Position numbers and translations under genes: made by a program. Below, in pieces: positions 48,940-61,609 of a stretch of 64,000 nucleotides of DNA (within the stretch, counting starts at the first letter, position 1; every line of letters begins with the position of its first letter). Under the pieces are notes generated by a model that was given only the letters and a program-made list of their open reading frames with translations, made no database searches and was not told the DNA's origin. Where the stretch lies: assembly GCF_005239225.2 (NCBI RefSeq), contig NC_133300.1:16769875-16833874 (forward strand). The letters are read 5' to 3'. This stretch comes from Populus alba (Eukaryota; Streptophyta; Magnoliopsida; Malpighiales; Salicaceae).

Positions 48940-49960
48940 ATCCTTAACTCGGGTTATAAGATTGTGATAACTCTATTAAAAGCAAATCAAAACAAATTAT
49001 ATAACTCAATTTCTAATCAACTTATTGGTAAATGATGAAACTGAAGGAAAAAATCAATTAAAAGATAATCTAAAAAAGCGATATGAGTTAACCTATCAAA
49101 CTCATAACTCGGGTCATAAGATCAAGATAACCTATGAAAAGAAAATTAAAACAAATAACAAAGTTCATTTCTCAATTAGTCCAATGTTGAATTTTTTTTT
49201 TTTGGATTCGAGGAAACCCCACCCCTGGAAAGCGCACTTTGTGAGCCCTGGTGAGCAAGTAAAACCCTGACTATCCTAGGCTTTTACAAGAGGTGCATGC
49301 CCTGACTCGAACTTGAGACTTATTATGCAAATCTCAAACTCTTTGCCATCACGCCACACCCCTTAAGGGTCCAATGTTGAATGATCAAATAAAAAGAAGA
49401 AATCAATTTAAAAAGATCATAAAAAAAAATGACCTAAAACAATACGTAAAACTCATGACTCTGGTTATGAGACCAAGATAACTTTATAGAAAGAAAAAAA
49501 AAACTTGAATTAACTTATCAAATCCATGACTTTGGTTATGATAATGAGAAAACCTTATAAAATAATTAAAATAAATTATAAAAGCTCAATTCTCAATCAA
49601 TCATGTCAGACCCAATATTAAACAATGAATTTTGTAAAAAATTTAATTAAAAAAAGACACAAAAAATGAGCCAAAACAATATAGGTTAATTTGTCAAATA
49701 CTATTTTAAGGTCATGAGAATGAGATAACTTTATAAAAATCAAATTGAAATAAAATATAAAGTCTAATTCTCAATCAAACAAAATATTAAATAATGATAT
49801 TAGGAAAAAATCAATTAAAAAAAAAATTGAATCAATTAGATTAATATGTCCAACCCATTACTCAGGGCATGAGAAAAAGACAATCCTATAAAAAAATATA
49901 ATATTGAAGGATACGAGACTAAGATAATTTTTTTAAAAAAGAATAAAAATAAAAAAATAT
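48940..49960. repeat. Degenerate tandem array with about 160-bp period
   Basis: A landmark of the form 'actc-ggtt/c-ataaga-c-a-gataac' recurs near 48953, 49106, 49453, 49526, 49695, 49857 and, partly, 49912. After subtracting SINE 2 with its duplication (180 bp), most spacings are about 150-166 bp, with one short unit of about 74 bp. Each full unit also has 'aaattaaaacaaat', 'ctcaattctcaatca' and 'aaaatcaatt' in fixed order. Isolated related units lie at about 59370-59540 and 62610-62800. The array is non-coding. Confidence 0.7.
49203..49368 (-). mobile_element. SINE 2, inserted in the tandem array, with 14-bp target-site duplication
   Basis: A 166-bp body flanked by identical GTCCAATGTTGAAT at 49189-49202 and 49369-49382. 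On the minus strand the head contains an A-box-like GTGGCGTGATGGC (plus 49345-49357) and a B box AGTTCGAGTC (plus 49304-49313), spaced about 40 bp, as in tRNA-derived SINEs. The tail ends TCGAATCC followed by about 12 A. It shares little with SINE 1, so it is a different family. Several SINE families are described in Salicaceae; which one this is was not determined. Confidence 0.85.
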
Positions 49961-50812
49961 TAAAAAAACTATAATATTTCCCCACGTGTTTTAAAGTATT
50001 AGTTAATAATAAAAAATGTTGTATAAATTATTATATATCTAGCGGTTCCTTATTTTGGCTAATTTAAGAGAGTAAGTATGAAAATCAATACATCCAAATT
50101 AAAATCATTAAAAAATATATAAGAAGAAAAAAGATAGGAGTCAATTTAACTTGCATTGCAATCTTGACTTTTTTTTTTTTTTTCCTCTCTCTCTCTCTCA
50201 CTAGTGGGTTGTTTTGCTGATTTTTCAAGTTTTCAATTTAGATGTGTAAAACATTTTATAAATGTAAAATCTTTACAGAAATATTTTATAATGTGTGAGA
50301 AGTAATAATATTATTATAAATAGATTAATATTTATAAAATATTTTATAAAACTTCATAAGATATAAATATTGTTTAATAAATAAATTAAAATTAAATATT
50401 AATTATAATGTATTTTATATTGACAATCTTTCAATAAAATATTTTATAAAAACCACGTAATCTTATTTATTTGGAGTCGTAAACATCTCTAGAAAAGGCT
50501 ATTATGAACCTTGATTTTTTAGGATCCGACAACCAGAGAAAAATATTGTCATATAATCATTAATCGATTACTTAATCACAAATTTTATATTATGGTCTTA
50601 ACTAAATAAAATTATAGATAGTTTTGCAATCCTTCTTGTCCTCTTCCTTTACAATCTACATTATCAATTAAATATTCAATTAATTAATGTTTGGATCTCC
50701 CATCAACAAACCCAGATTACCCCATCTACAGAACCAAAAACATAAGTATCCCAGAAAGCCAAAACAATTTCTCCAAATGTCCTAACAAGAAGTTCAAAGG
50801 TTTTTTCTCCTC
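49961..50812. other. Upstream region of the 50.8-kb gene
   Basis: AT-rich with a T run followed by (TC)n at about 50169-50198. From 50640 the composition changes to that of a 5' leader. A 70-codon ORF at 50691-50903 overlaps the next gene's start in another frame and looks non-coding. In the reading frame of the gene there is a stop at 50783-50785. Confidence 0.45.
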
Positions 50813-53800
50813 ATGGTACTTGTACAATCCTCAAAACTGTCTCTCCCTCCTTCTCTGCCACCAACAAAATCCATTCTCTTTGAACCAAACTCTCTTTCTT
50901 TAGCCTTAATGCACACTGATTCCTCTGTTTCCCTCTTTCCTTGTCTCTCTTTTCCTTCCCCTCCTCTCCCACCAAAACCCCAAACTCTAGTTCCCTCTCC
51001 TTCCTCTTCCTCTTCTTTCCTTCTCATCCACCAAGACCCTATCCCTAAAGTCCTTTTTCTTGTTGCTAGCCCATATAGGGGTGGTTCCCAGATTCTCTTA
51101 AGGTTCTATCTCTTACAAAAAGACAACATCTTTTGTAAGCCCCAAGTTGTTTGCAACCAAAAGGGCACTGCTTTTGATTCGAAACTTGGTGTTTTATTGG
51201 ATATAAATCATGGGGTTTCTATAAAGATTGTTGGTTCTGTTAATTTTTTTGTGTTGCATTCAGTTTCAAGCAAGAAAGTTTGGGTCTTTGCAGTGAAACT
51301 TATTGATGATGGTGATGGTGAGATGGTGAAATTAATGAGGTGTGCTGTGATTGAGTGTAGTGCGCCTGTTTGGTCAATTAGCGTTTCTTCTGGAGTCTTG
51401 ATTTTAGGGGAGGATAATGGGGTCAGGGTTTTTAATTTGAGGCAGTTGGTGAAAGGGAGGGTTAAGAATGTCAAGGATATTAGTTCAAATGGAAAGTCGG
51501 ATGGTAAAGGGTTGAAATTGCCAAATGGGGTTGTTGGGGATGACTATTTTCACGGTTCAAGCTCTGGGAATGGTTGCAATGGTGTACTGGATATGAAGAC
51601 TGATAAGCAATATGTTTCTGGTAAGTGTGCAAGTGCAGTGTGTTACTATTGAGCTCTTCTTATTGTTCATTTTGTGTTGAAAAAGTTATTGTTTTTGCTA
51701 GTTAGCATTGAGTTAGGGTAAATAAATGTGATTATTTAGCTTAGTGACATAGAGAAATTAGTAGTTCAGAGTTTTGCAATGCAAATTATGCAGTGCTGTC
51801 CCTTTTACTTTAGAAGATCTCCATTTAAGTTGGAGAAGAGTTAATTCTGTTTAACTTGGACTGTGTATGTGTTCATGAAGGTGGTCTATTGACCTGCAAG
51901 GATTTTCTTTCTTCTCAATTGGGAATGTTCTATTAATTTAGGATTCAATGCTTCGTGAATATGACATGTATAATTTGATAATGGATTCATCGACTGTTGT
52001 TTTGATATGGGTGCAAGATTTTCAACAGAATCGATCATATTGTGTTGTAGGTTTAAAGGACAAATCCAAACGTAATTTCCAAGGCAAAGCACCATTTGAC
52101 AGTTTATTAATGGCCTTTCTTCTATTTTTAATGAGAAATGAAATTTACTGGGGAAGAGGCTCTCGCTGAAGAGGAATGAAATTTGTAATTCCAGAGAATA
52201 AAAGGAATTGGGACTTGAGTATCTTGAACTTGAGATTTCTTGGTTTGACAGAATTAAGATTGCACCTATGCAGCTAATTTAAATGCTTTATGAATCAGCT
52301 GTCTTGATAAGTTATGGATCAAAATTCCTGTCTTCTTTTATCTTTTCCCATCATGTTTATTAACCTTGTCTTTTGTAGATTTCATCAGCATTGAAGATCA
52401 CATACCTTTTGCTATGTTTAGGTCTTCAAGAAGAGCCTCTCTTCAGCATCACTTATTTAAGCAAATAAGTTTTTTTTGTCATGAAGTCATGATTGCTTTT
52501 AATTTCATTTTAGCCTGGGTATTCTAATTGGAGGGCAGTCAGCATGTTGACCTTAGTTAATTGGAAAGGAATTCAGCAAATTTAGCTTGTATAAGCTGGA
52601 CACATTGTGGATTTGCGGAAGCAACATGAGATAGTCAATGGCACCCTTAGATTGGCTTTCTTGAGAGAACAAGGATTTTCTCTCTCTTTGAATTAAGTCA
52701 CCAGCTTCTTGATGTAGCTTCACTTCTAATATGTTTCTGAATAGAAAATTGCAAGGCATATGTCAGTGCTAGGATTTTGTAGGAGTAAAATTATTTAGAG
52801 GGGAAAGCAAATGAATAATAGATGGGTGAATGATTCAATTCTCTACTTAGGCTGCTATTTTTAATATTTTTGTTTGAACTTGTCATTTTTTCTGTTGATG
52901 TAGAATGGAGAAGGAGATGAGGGAGAGAATAGACGAAAGAGGTGTTGAAGAATAGAAAGGAGACAAATATAGAAGAATGTTAGGGGAGAGCAGTGGGAGT
53001 TGATATTCAGATTTTAAATGTCGATTGTCAAAAGCCTTTCGAAAACATAATATGCGTGCTCTTATAAGCATGAACAAAATATCTAATAGTTCAAAAACAA
53101 AATAGGAATAAGAACATCCTAGACAACAAAATTCCTAATTAATGCAAAAATTCATTACAGAATTCTTAATTAATAGTAAAAGCTCATTATGCATGAGCTG
53201 TTTTTTGTTTGTGTTGGATAGGTGGTAAGAATGGCCTAGACAATAAAGTTCCTTATAAATGCTAAAAACTTATAACAGAACACCTAATTAATACAAAAAA
53301 TCTTGTTAACGTAAACAGCAGCCACGCTCCATTTTTTGTTTTGGTGGGACTTTAACGTTCAATTGTATTCGTGGCTTTATTGAATCGCCTTGGTGAATGA
53401 GTTCTCTTTGGGGGTTGGTGTCTTCTTACCTTGTGACATATTTATCCTATCATTATGGTATTCTTTATCTATACATTAGCAATTTGCTCTGACAGATTGT
53501 TTTTAGGAATTTCTGTTAGACCATGAAATGGATGAACTCATATTAAGTGAGGTGCTGTCCTGTGGTTAGATTCATAAGGATGCCTTTAGATGGTAAATCA
53601 CTGTTATTAGAAAGACATATTTGATTAGGGGTTCTCTCCTGTTTTTGTCCTTGCCAAGTAATGGTTGCCGAACCTTTTATTCTGTGTTTGATAGCTTTTA
53701 GAAGAGTAATTGTGATGCTTGCAGAATCTAAGTTAGCTATTTATACATAGAACTGGAAGTTGTTTTGAAATATTGTTTTTTTTTTTTTTTTTGGTTTCAA

Positions 53801-55452
53801 AAAATGTTTGTGTTGTTGGCTCATGACACTAATTTGCATTTTAACTCACAGTTAAGCTGAGATCTGTAAGGTGCAGACAAGACTCTGGTGAAGGGGGTGC
53901 ATGTTTTGTGGCATTTAAGAGGGAGGAGGTTGAGGTCTTGAAACCTACAACATCAAAGGCTGTTTCCATTCAGGCATTGTCTCACAAAAAATTTGTGATT
54001 TTGGACTCTATGGGAGATTTACATATCTTGTGCCTGTCTGCACCTGTTATTGGATCAAATTTCATGGCTCACATGAGGCGGTTGCCTCATAGTATGAAAG
54101 TGCAGAAGCTGGCTGTTCTTCCAGACATTTCCTTGAGTATACTATTCTAAATACACTCTCTCTCTCTCTCTCTTCTAAATTTTGATGTTTCTTGCATGTC
54201 CAGCAATGATTCTGTGATAATGGTTCTGTGATCAAAGTGTTGTGGGTTCTTACAAAAACTTGATCCAAGGATGATTTATTACACGTTGAACCAATAATTA
54301 TCGGGATTGGAAATTCATTTGTGATAAGGGAATCTAACTTATGTCTCAGTGGTTAGGTATCATACTTGGTAAAATAAAATGGAAACGAAACTTCATCATG
54401 TGTGTGGTAAACAGATGACATTTCGATGAGGAAAATAAAATTTGATTTTGCCTATTTATTTTGTTAATATAATGCCCTTTAGAATCTGTTTCATGAAAAA
54501 AAAGGGAAATGATCTCATGGTCTTGGTTAATATATATAAATGTTATCTTTAGATCCTTCAACTGAGTGAACTTGCCATTGCTTTGCAGAAATGCAAACAT
54601 TTTGGGTATCAGATGGGCTTCATTCTGTGCACACGATTACTCTATCTGACATGGGTGCTGCTGTCAATTCAAACAATGAAGATGAGACCCAGGAAAAGTT
54701 AATTCAGATCACAGGTTTCTTTAATCCCCTTTATATTGGTGTAGTTTTTCAAATTATTACTTTATATGCCTTGTCTTTTTATTAAACTCACCTTGGGTTA
54801 ATGAAAGCTCTGGCAGCTGTTCTCAAATATTGATGCTGAAGTTATCTAAACTATTTTTGTATTATTTATCTGCTAGTTATTCAAGCAATTTTTTCTGCTG
54901 AAAAGATACAAGATCTTATACCCTTGGGTGCAAATGGTATTTTGATTCTTGGACAAGGTAACTTTTTTCTTTCTTCAGTCTAAGCTGTTTTGCTTAAGTA
55001 ACACGCTAGTGGAACATAAAATGAAAAAGAAGATACTACAAACTTGCACTTTTAAGTTATATATTTTGCTCCCCTAAAAAAATGGGAAGATTTGAGAAAT
55101 GACTTTATATCATTATTGTTTATTTTGTTTGTTGGCATGTAATTGGTGGCCTTAAACAAAGTCTACCATGTATAATCTTCTCTTTGATGGTAGGCGGGAG
55201 TTTTTTAAAATGTAAAGAATCACTAATCAATATTTTATGATTTCTTCTTGTATAATTGTTATTTTCCATTACACTGTTTATCCAAAGTTTAAATTCCACA
55301 TCAGTGCATGCAATCAAGAAAAAAATGTTTTTTGGAAAGTAACTAAACTTTAACTTTTTTTCCACTGTCTTTTCAAATTCAAATAATGGAATGGAATTTT
55401 ATGTTTTTCTTTTTCTTGAGCAGGAAATATATATTCATATGCAATCCCTTGA
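50813..55452 (+). CDS. Unknown plant protein, 442 aa, beta-propeller-like segments (5 exons)
   Basis: Exons 50813-51620, 53852-54136, 54589-54714, 54877-54957 and 55424-55452, all with GT..AG borders and a consistent frame, give 442 aa. The start is the first ATG after an in-frame stop at 50783. Residues 1-75 are Ser/Pro/Leu-rich low complexity without a clear signal peptide. From about 80 onward the pattern is of short hydrophobic beta strands, for example VWSISVSSGVLILGEDNG and VRVFNLRQL, then KFVILDSMGDLHILCLS and IPLGANGILILGQGNIYSYAIP at the end, suggestive of WD40/beta-propeller blades without clear WD dipeptides. A linker at about 215-270 is Gly/Ser/Asn-rich. I do not recognise the family and assign no function. 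Intron 1 is 2.2 kb. Confidence 0.82.
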
Positions 55453-57170
55453 AGATGCTTGGCACTTGGAAGTTATCTATCTTTTGGTGGTGAATATCTG
55501 ATAGCATTTCTTCTTATATCATAAATCTTGTTCTCTTTGTGCCTTGCTCTAACCATCTAACTTGAATGTTTTATAGGAAATCTATGCTCCAGATCACAAT
55601 AGATATTTGTTACAGTTATAGTGGTTTCCGGGATCATTGTTATTAAACAGTAAGTATTTCTATTATTTTCATGAAAGTAGTTCTCTAGTTAACTCATAAT
55701 GTAGTCAATCTTACCACAGATCTACTGTTCAGATTTCCTGAATATCAGTTAACTGGCCATGCGTTCTCTCTGATTACTGTGGTTTTTTCATGCCCTTGTG
55801 TTGCTGTAGTCATGAGCTGTAGTTGTTTCATGTTTATTTTGGTGCACAAGAACTCAAAGACACTGAGCTCGTGAAGGTATGTAACTTTAAATGTTTTTCA
55901 TGCAATATTATATCTACACCAAGTTTATGGACACAAAAAAAAAAAAAAAAAAAAATCAGAGAAAAGCACCCACAATATCACAGGCTGGAAGATTTTGGAC
56001 TGGGAAAACTTTCATCAAAATTTTGTTGAGAAACCATCACAAATAGTATTGTTTTTGTACATTTGGTTCTGAAGCATCTTAGAATGTTACGTTTGTGCAT
56101 GCCTTCTAACAAATGAATTGGATCAATTTTCATTTTGTTTATCACATAGTTTCTTAACAGGGTTATTCCGGTGGCTAATAGTGATTAGTCATGCATGACA
56201 AGTACATTCTTAATCATTGTACTTCATAGTAACTGTAAATTGGTTCCTTTTCTTCTTTCTTTCTGCTCTTTTTTCCCCACTAGCTAAGTTGATGTTCTAT
56301 AAAATTTAGTGAGTATCACCAGGTTTTTTTTGTTTATTAAGGGGACTTGTCTGTCTTTTATGTTCGGGCTCTAGGATATGCTTAATATGGCAATTACCAT
56401 AGAAAGAAGTCTTCCCTTTGTCTTCCTAGGGAAGACTAATGATGTAGATGAGGGGCTTTAGGTTTCTGAATAGGAAAAATCATCACGGAAGCTAATCATA
56501 CTACTTTTTAGGTTAATATGGTGGAGAAGTGTAGACAACCAAAAAAAAAAAAAGTAAAAGAAAAGAAAAGCTGAAATTTCTCTACTGTTCATTATTAAGG
56601 AATGTATTGGGTTTTCAAAGATGTGCCATTCTTCATCCTTGGAGAAGGGCATATAGAGCACAGTACATCAACAGTTATGATAGCTGGGGTTGTTTAAACT
56701 TGATTGACATATGTTTTGCCCGTGGCAGAAAAGATAGTGCTTTGGGTGGTGAGAATTCTTTTTCATACCAAGGCAACTGAAGTTGAACAATTAGAAAATC
56801 TCACTGGATGAAGGTGCAGGGAGCCTCTAGTTAACCCCTACTTTCACACCTGGTTGACGAGTGAGTTGATGGCCACATCACGGAGCCTCACACATTTGTA
56901 GGGTTTTCTTTTTCCAAGGTGACAAAGGTGTTTGCTTGTAGCATCTTGCTGTGGTCGTTGACCTAGAGCAACTGTATATCATAGGATGACATAGTATGAA
57001 TGCTTCACTTTTTTGAGTTCATCAAAGCTTGTTTCAGCTGGTCTACAGGGTAGAGTGGGATTGTCCCATTCTCAACTCTATTGCTAGATTTTTCGTTGTG
57101 TTGTTTCCTGTTTTGTTTGCATCTCATGGTTGACTTCATTGAATTTCATCGAATTCTTTATTTCATGGTG
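55453..57170. other. Downstream region of the unknown gene
   Basis: Composition is closer to transcribed DNA than to the AT-rich intergenic blocks, but no continuing frame exists. It may contain a long or alternatively spliced 3' untranslated region. A tract of about 21 A lies at 55936-55956. No polyadenylation signal could be chosen with confidence. Confidence 0.4.
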
Positions 57171-57177
57171 AAACCAG

Positions 57178-57333
57178 AACCAACTTGTCCTGGATCTTGA
57201 AGATGGACTTTACTCAGCAACTGAAAGCCACATCTGCTGCACAGCCAGCTACCGTGAGTTGGAAAACAATTTCTTATGCTGGTTTGCCCTCCGTGGAGTT
57301 TACTTCATGTCTTGCTCTGTTAGCTGAAGACCA
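57178..57333 (+). other. Exon-like ORF, possible gene fragment or alternative last exon
   Basis: After a plausible acceptor (ACCAG, 57173-57177) one frame reads NQLVLDLEDGLYSATESH and continues ICCTASYRELENNFLCWF, then ALRGVYFMSCSVS and a stop at 57331-57333. The amino-acid composition and codon usage look coding, unlike the other small ORFs nearby. The upstream frame is closed, so it needs splicing from elsewhere. No family was recognised. It could be a terminal exon of an isoform of the preceding gene or a relic of another gene. Confidence 0.35.
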
Positions 57334-57399
57334 AATGAACAGTTTACCGAATGTTATGAAGATGTTCTTGGCTTCTTGTTCTGTTGCATGATGAAACTC

Positions 57400-60260
57400 A
57401 CTTTTATGATTAGTATCAACATTTATATGGGGTGGGTTGCCTTTAGAAGCATGTGGCTCGGTTTGTGCTTTGTGATTTTCCTTTTTTCCTGATTAAGTTA
57501 AGTTTGAATTCAATTCCGTGGTTGTTTTGCGATGAACCTTACGTTTGATGAACAGCTTCTTACTAGAGAAATATGACAGCAGTTTCAAAGTCGTCATCCA
57601 CCCTGTTACAAGAAAAATGGCTTCATTTTCTGAAATTAAGTGACAGGATGAATTTGATTGCAGAACTGAAATTTCTTAAAACATTAGTGGTATGGGGCAC
57701 CTGAATTACTTCCCTAGAGTGAAAATATTTGCTTGCTCAATGTCAAACTGGTGAAAAGCTCTGGAAGGCGCTTTAATGGTGGCGTTGAGACTTGAGGATA
57801 CTGAGGGGAGCAGGAGCAACTGCAAGATACTGAGACTTAAGGATCAAAATGAGTGCAGGCTTAACACAAGGGTTTTTTTGCCATGGGACGTGTCTAATTT
57901 TCTTTTTCCTCTTGGTTTATCAGGTGTTAAAAGGGCATTTTCTTCTATGATATGAACTGTTTGCATTTCAAGATTCGGAATCTGTTCATGTTCTGGGCCT
58001 CCAACCCGAGGCAAAATAAATAATCTCAGAAGAAATATTTTGAGATAAGAAGCAAGGGGTGTCAGAATTCAGAAATCGAATACAAGATTTGAGATAAAAG
58101 ATACATATCTCTTTAGCAATTAAATGAAGCAGAAGAAGGACCAAAATCTACTGGCAACCACGACAACCCATCCCTGTCCTTGAAACCTACTTTGCATACA
58201 CATCAGACAAAACTAATGGCGATGATGAGTCCCAGCGAGGGACCCTCCTGTTCCTGCGATCGGAGGACCTCCCTACCTTTCACTCACATTCAAGAAGATG
58301 ATGACACAACCACATGGCATGCAGCTTCACAAGCACATGGACATGCTCAGGACAACCACAGAGACACTCTCATGGACACCCTCTCATTCTTTTCTATCCA
58401 CCTCCCCCTCTTTGTTTTCCCTCCAGCAACCCAATATTGAAAGGGACACAGCAGTGTTATCTAGTTATATATCAAACCCTAACATGTTGTAACGCACCCA
58501 TCTCTCATGGAGAGCCAATCCTGTGCACTTGCTTCCATGGAGCTCTGTTGCTTTAAAGAGCTAATAATTGTTAGGTGATAAATAAATGGGAAGAGTCTAT
58601 GAATAAAATATTTTGCTAAAATATCTGAATCGAATTTGGGTAACATATGTTGCTTTCAAGACTTTCTGCTATGATACGTTGTTCTCGAGGTTTATCTACA
58701 ACAACCATTATTTGTGAAATCTCATTCAAATTACATGTGTCTCCTAGCTGAAGGTAAGTTCATAAAATGATTAAAGTGACATCAAAATGTTCTTCACCAA
58801 ATGATTCTTTACAAAAAAAAAAATGTTTTTTTTTTTATATATAATAATGGCCTTAAAGGCGTAAAAAGAAAAATTATTAAACCCGATTTAGCCTACTTAA
58901 TTAAAATTTGGGTCATGGATTAGACAGGTAAAACTTGGTTGATCGTGACCAATTTAAAATCAAGTTATTTTTTTTAAAAAAAATTAAAGTCAAACTAGGT
59001 TTTGACCGTGTCATGAGTTGATATATTGAGTCACAATTAGTCTACTCTTATCTAATTTAATTTGAAACCTGACTCGAATCAGGGCTAGTTTGACAATCAT
59101 TGAGTTGATTTATTGGGTTAGACCATGGTAAAATAACTAATTTGATTTTTTGATAACCATATTGATTCCTTATAAAAGCGTATTGGTTTTTTACATTTTA
59201 CTTTTAGTATAAACTAGATCATTGGCCCACGCTATGCTACGAGTTTGATATTATTTTTTTAAAAATATAAAGGCGTTACTAATATATTTTTAACATAAAA
59301 AATCAATAATAAATTAAAAATCTGATACATATTGGATAACATCTCTTTTAAATATTAAGATGGTGACGTATCAAATAACATTTTAAATCCATGACTGAGG
59401 TTATAATATCAAAATTACTCATAGATGATAAACTGAAAAAAATTACAAATTTAAATTTCCAATCAACCTAGTAATGAGGATAAAATTTAAAAAATATCAA
59501 TTAAATTTTTTTTAAAAAAAATCAAATAACAAAGAAAAAAATAAAACTCAAATTTAATATAAAAATAAATTGACAAGACATTAGACAAGCTTCCAATAAT
59601 ATGGGTGCAAATGTCCAGAAACTATTAAGGGCAATTACGAATTCTTTCAAAAATCCTTTTCTTAGATGCATGTACCCTGCTTTTAGTTTTTCTCCATCTA
59701 TTTTCAATAATTCTTGGCATTATATTGCTTTCCCCTTGGGGCAAGTCACAGCTGATCACCAGAATTTAAAGTAACAGCTCCATTGAAAGAGATTGATCTA
59801 AATCAGAATTGCATCAAAATCAGCCAGATTTACAACAGGAAAATATTACAGAACTGGGAATTTAGTGTCATCCATTTTTATGCTTGGATATTTGCTGTAT
59901 TGTTTGAGCTTAATTTCTGAGAGGAATCGAGATCTAGTTTACCAATTGTGTCATAAAAAAGGCGAAGCCAATGTAGTTTTTTTTTTTTTAATTATTATTT
60001 TAGAAAGCAAGCAATGCAATCTTAAAAGTTGAAATATGATAATATTTCTCATCCAAAATATAAAAACAATACGCTTGGATCTTTGTTTGGAAGTGTGAAA
60101 GATTTTGCTTTTTGGTGTTTTTTTAAAAGGTTGTTTTTTTTTTTTTAAAAAATATTAAATTAATATTTTTTTTTATTTAAAAAAAAATTAATATATTTTA
60201 AAATAAAAAAATTACTATACACACCGCATACATGCATGGTACACAACATGCTGTTACACT
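57400..60260. other. Intergenic DNA, no gene seen
   Basis: 58100-58560 is less AT-rich and carries overlapping 60-86-codon ORFs (58180, 58298, 58314) of His/Ser/Pro-rich composition without a domain. 58850-59540 contains motifs related to the 48.9-50.0 kb array, with the best match at 59370-59540. 60085-60215 resembles the AT-rich dispersed repeat. Confidence 0.4.
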
Positions 60261-60268
60261 ATCATGGA
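60261..60268. repeat. Left target-site duplication of the hAT element
   Basis: ATCATGGA, repeated exactly at 61575-61582. Eight bases is the hallmark of hAT insertions. Confidence 0.9.
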
Positions 60269-61574
60269 CAGGGGCGGAACTAGGATTATTTGTTAGGGGT
60301 GACCAAAAATAATAAAACAAAATATAATATTTGTTTTAATTTATTATACATGAGTTGTAAAAAAAACCAGTATGATTTAGTTTTATTCAAATAACTTATT
60401 ATAAACATATAATATAAAAAGGTTTGGAGCAATACCAAATTAAGTCAAAGTAATGAAGTTAATTTTATCTTCATGATGTATCCATCACTTTAATGTTATT
60501 GATCTTTATACCTATCAAATATAAACATACAAAGTATATAAGAAACATTAGCTAAATCGAAACATTATTTTATGTTTGATAAACTTTGAAATAAAGTAAA
60601 AAATAATAAAGAATAATTCTTACATATTATTTTAATTATGTTCATTGTTCTTTTATAGAATAAAAATCATCAATTATAATATAAATTGTGAATCTTTCAG
60701 CAATTTTTTTTTACTATATAGACAATCAAATAATTTGCAAGAAAATCATCCTTCATCCGATTGCGAAGTCTTGTTTTCCTCGCTGAGAAAGCTCGTTCAG
60801 TAGTTGTTGTTGAAAGAGTTAAAATAAATCGAATCAACCTGTCAAATAGTGGATAAAAATTTTTCCTTTTTTTTTTCAAAAAAATCAATTCTTCTTATTT
60901 TGTTCATGGTACAACATAAAATCAAAACATATATCGTGAGAAAAAATTGATAATTTGGTGGTTCTTCTAAAAACAGAACATAAAAAAAAAATCCAAGCAT
61001 AATCAAAACAAACCAATAAAATATATCTAATTAATAAAAAAAAAATCATATCAAAAATTCAAAAACAAATTGTTAAAACTAGCAGATCTTAAAAACAAAG
61101 AGTAAAAATAATAAAATTATATAAAAAAATCTTATCAAATTCTTAATAAACATCTAAAAAAAAATATATTTTAAATTTAAGTTATTAATATCTAATTATT
61201 TTATTTTGTTTAATAAAAAATAAATTAATTGATACTTTGTTTCAATCTTTTCATAAAAATTTTTTATTTGTGATTTGTATCGATTGGATGCGCTATATAA
61301 ATTTATATTAGGGTTGTAGGGATTGAAAATGTAGCAAAAACAGATTGATAACTTTATATTTTTTGTTCTTTCCACGTAGGCATGTAGATAGTATAAAATG
61401 AAGGCAAAGTCAAAGGAATTCAAAAGTAAAGTAAAGGATAGCAAATATATTTACTGTACGCAGGACTCATCTTATTAAATAATATTACAGCTCCTAATAT
61501 TTAATTACCAAATAATAATAAAAAAATAGCTTGCAGGCCCGGGCCCTGCTTGCCAACCCCTCATTCCGCCCCTG
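60269..61574. mobile_element. Deleted hAT transposon with 8-bp target-site duplication
   Basis: A 1306-bp element bounded by terminal inverted repeats beginning CAGGGGCGGAA on the left (60269) and the same on the reverse strand at the right (61574), and by the exact 8-bp duplication ATCATGGA. Between the ends only the C-terminal part of a transposase remains (60697-60888, minus strand). The size is far below the 3 kb or more of an autonomous element, so this is an internally deleted derivative. The right end has an extra GC-rich subterminal block (GGCCCGGGCC, about 61537-61546). Confidence 0.9.
60697..60888 (-). pseudogene. hAT transposase C-terminal dimerisation domain fragment
   Basis: 63 codons on the minus strand with LTLSTTTTERAFSARK and TRLRNRMKDDFLANYLIVYI. 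This is the hATC dimerisation block of TTF-type/ZMYM1-like hAT transposases. The upstream catalytic part is absent, so the fragment is inactive. It lies inside the terminal inverted repeats, which links the ends to the protein family. Confidence 0.85.
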
Positions 61575-61609
61575 ATCATGGAATGGTGGGGAAGGCAACA
61601 AGTACGTAT

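Noticed and set aside
48940..49960. CRISPR-like array
   Set aside because: Repeats are long, degenerate and contiguous without regular unique spacers, and the genome is eukaryotic.
50794..51027. Glu/Arg/Gly-rich minus-strand ORF
   Set aside because: It is the antisense of the Ser/Pro-rich first exon of the unknown gene.
58180..58560. Overlapping His/Pro/Ser-rich ORFs
   Set aside because: No domain, no splice structure, and several frames are open only because of composition.
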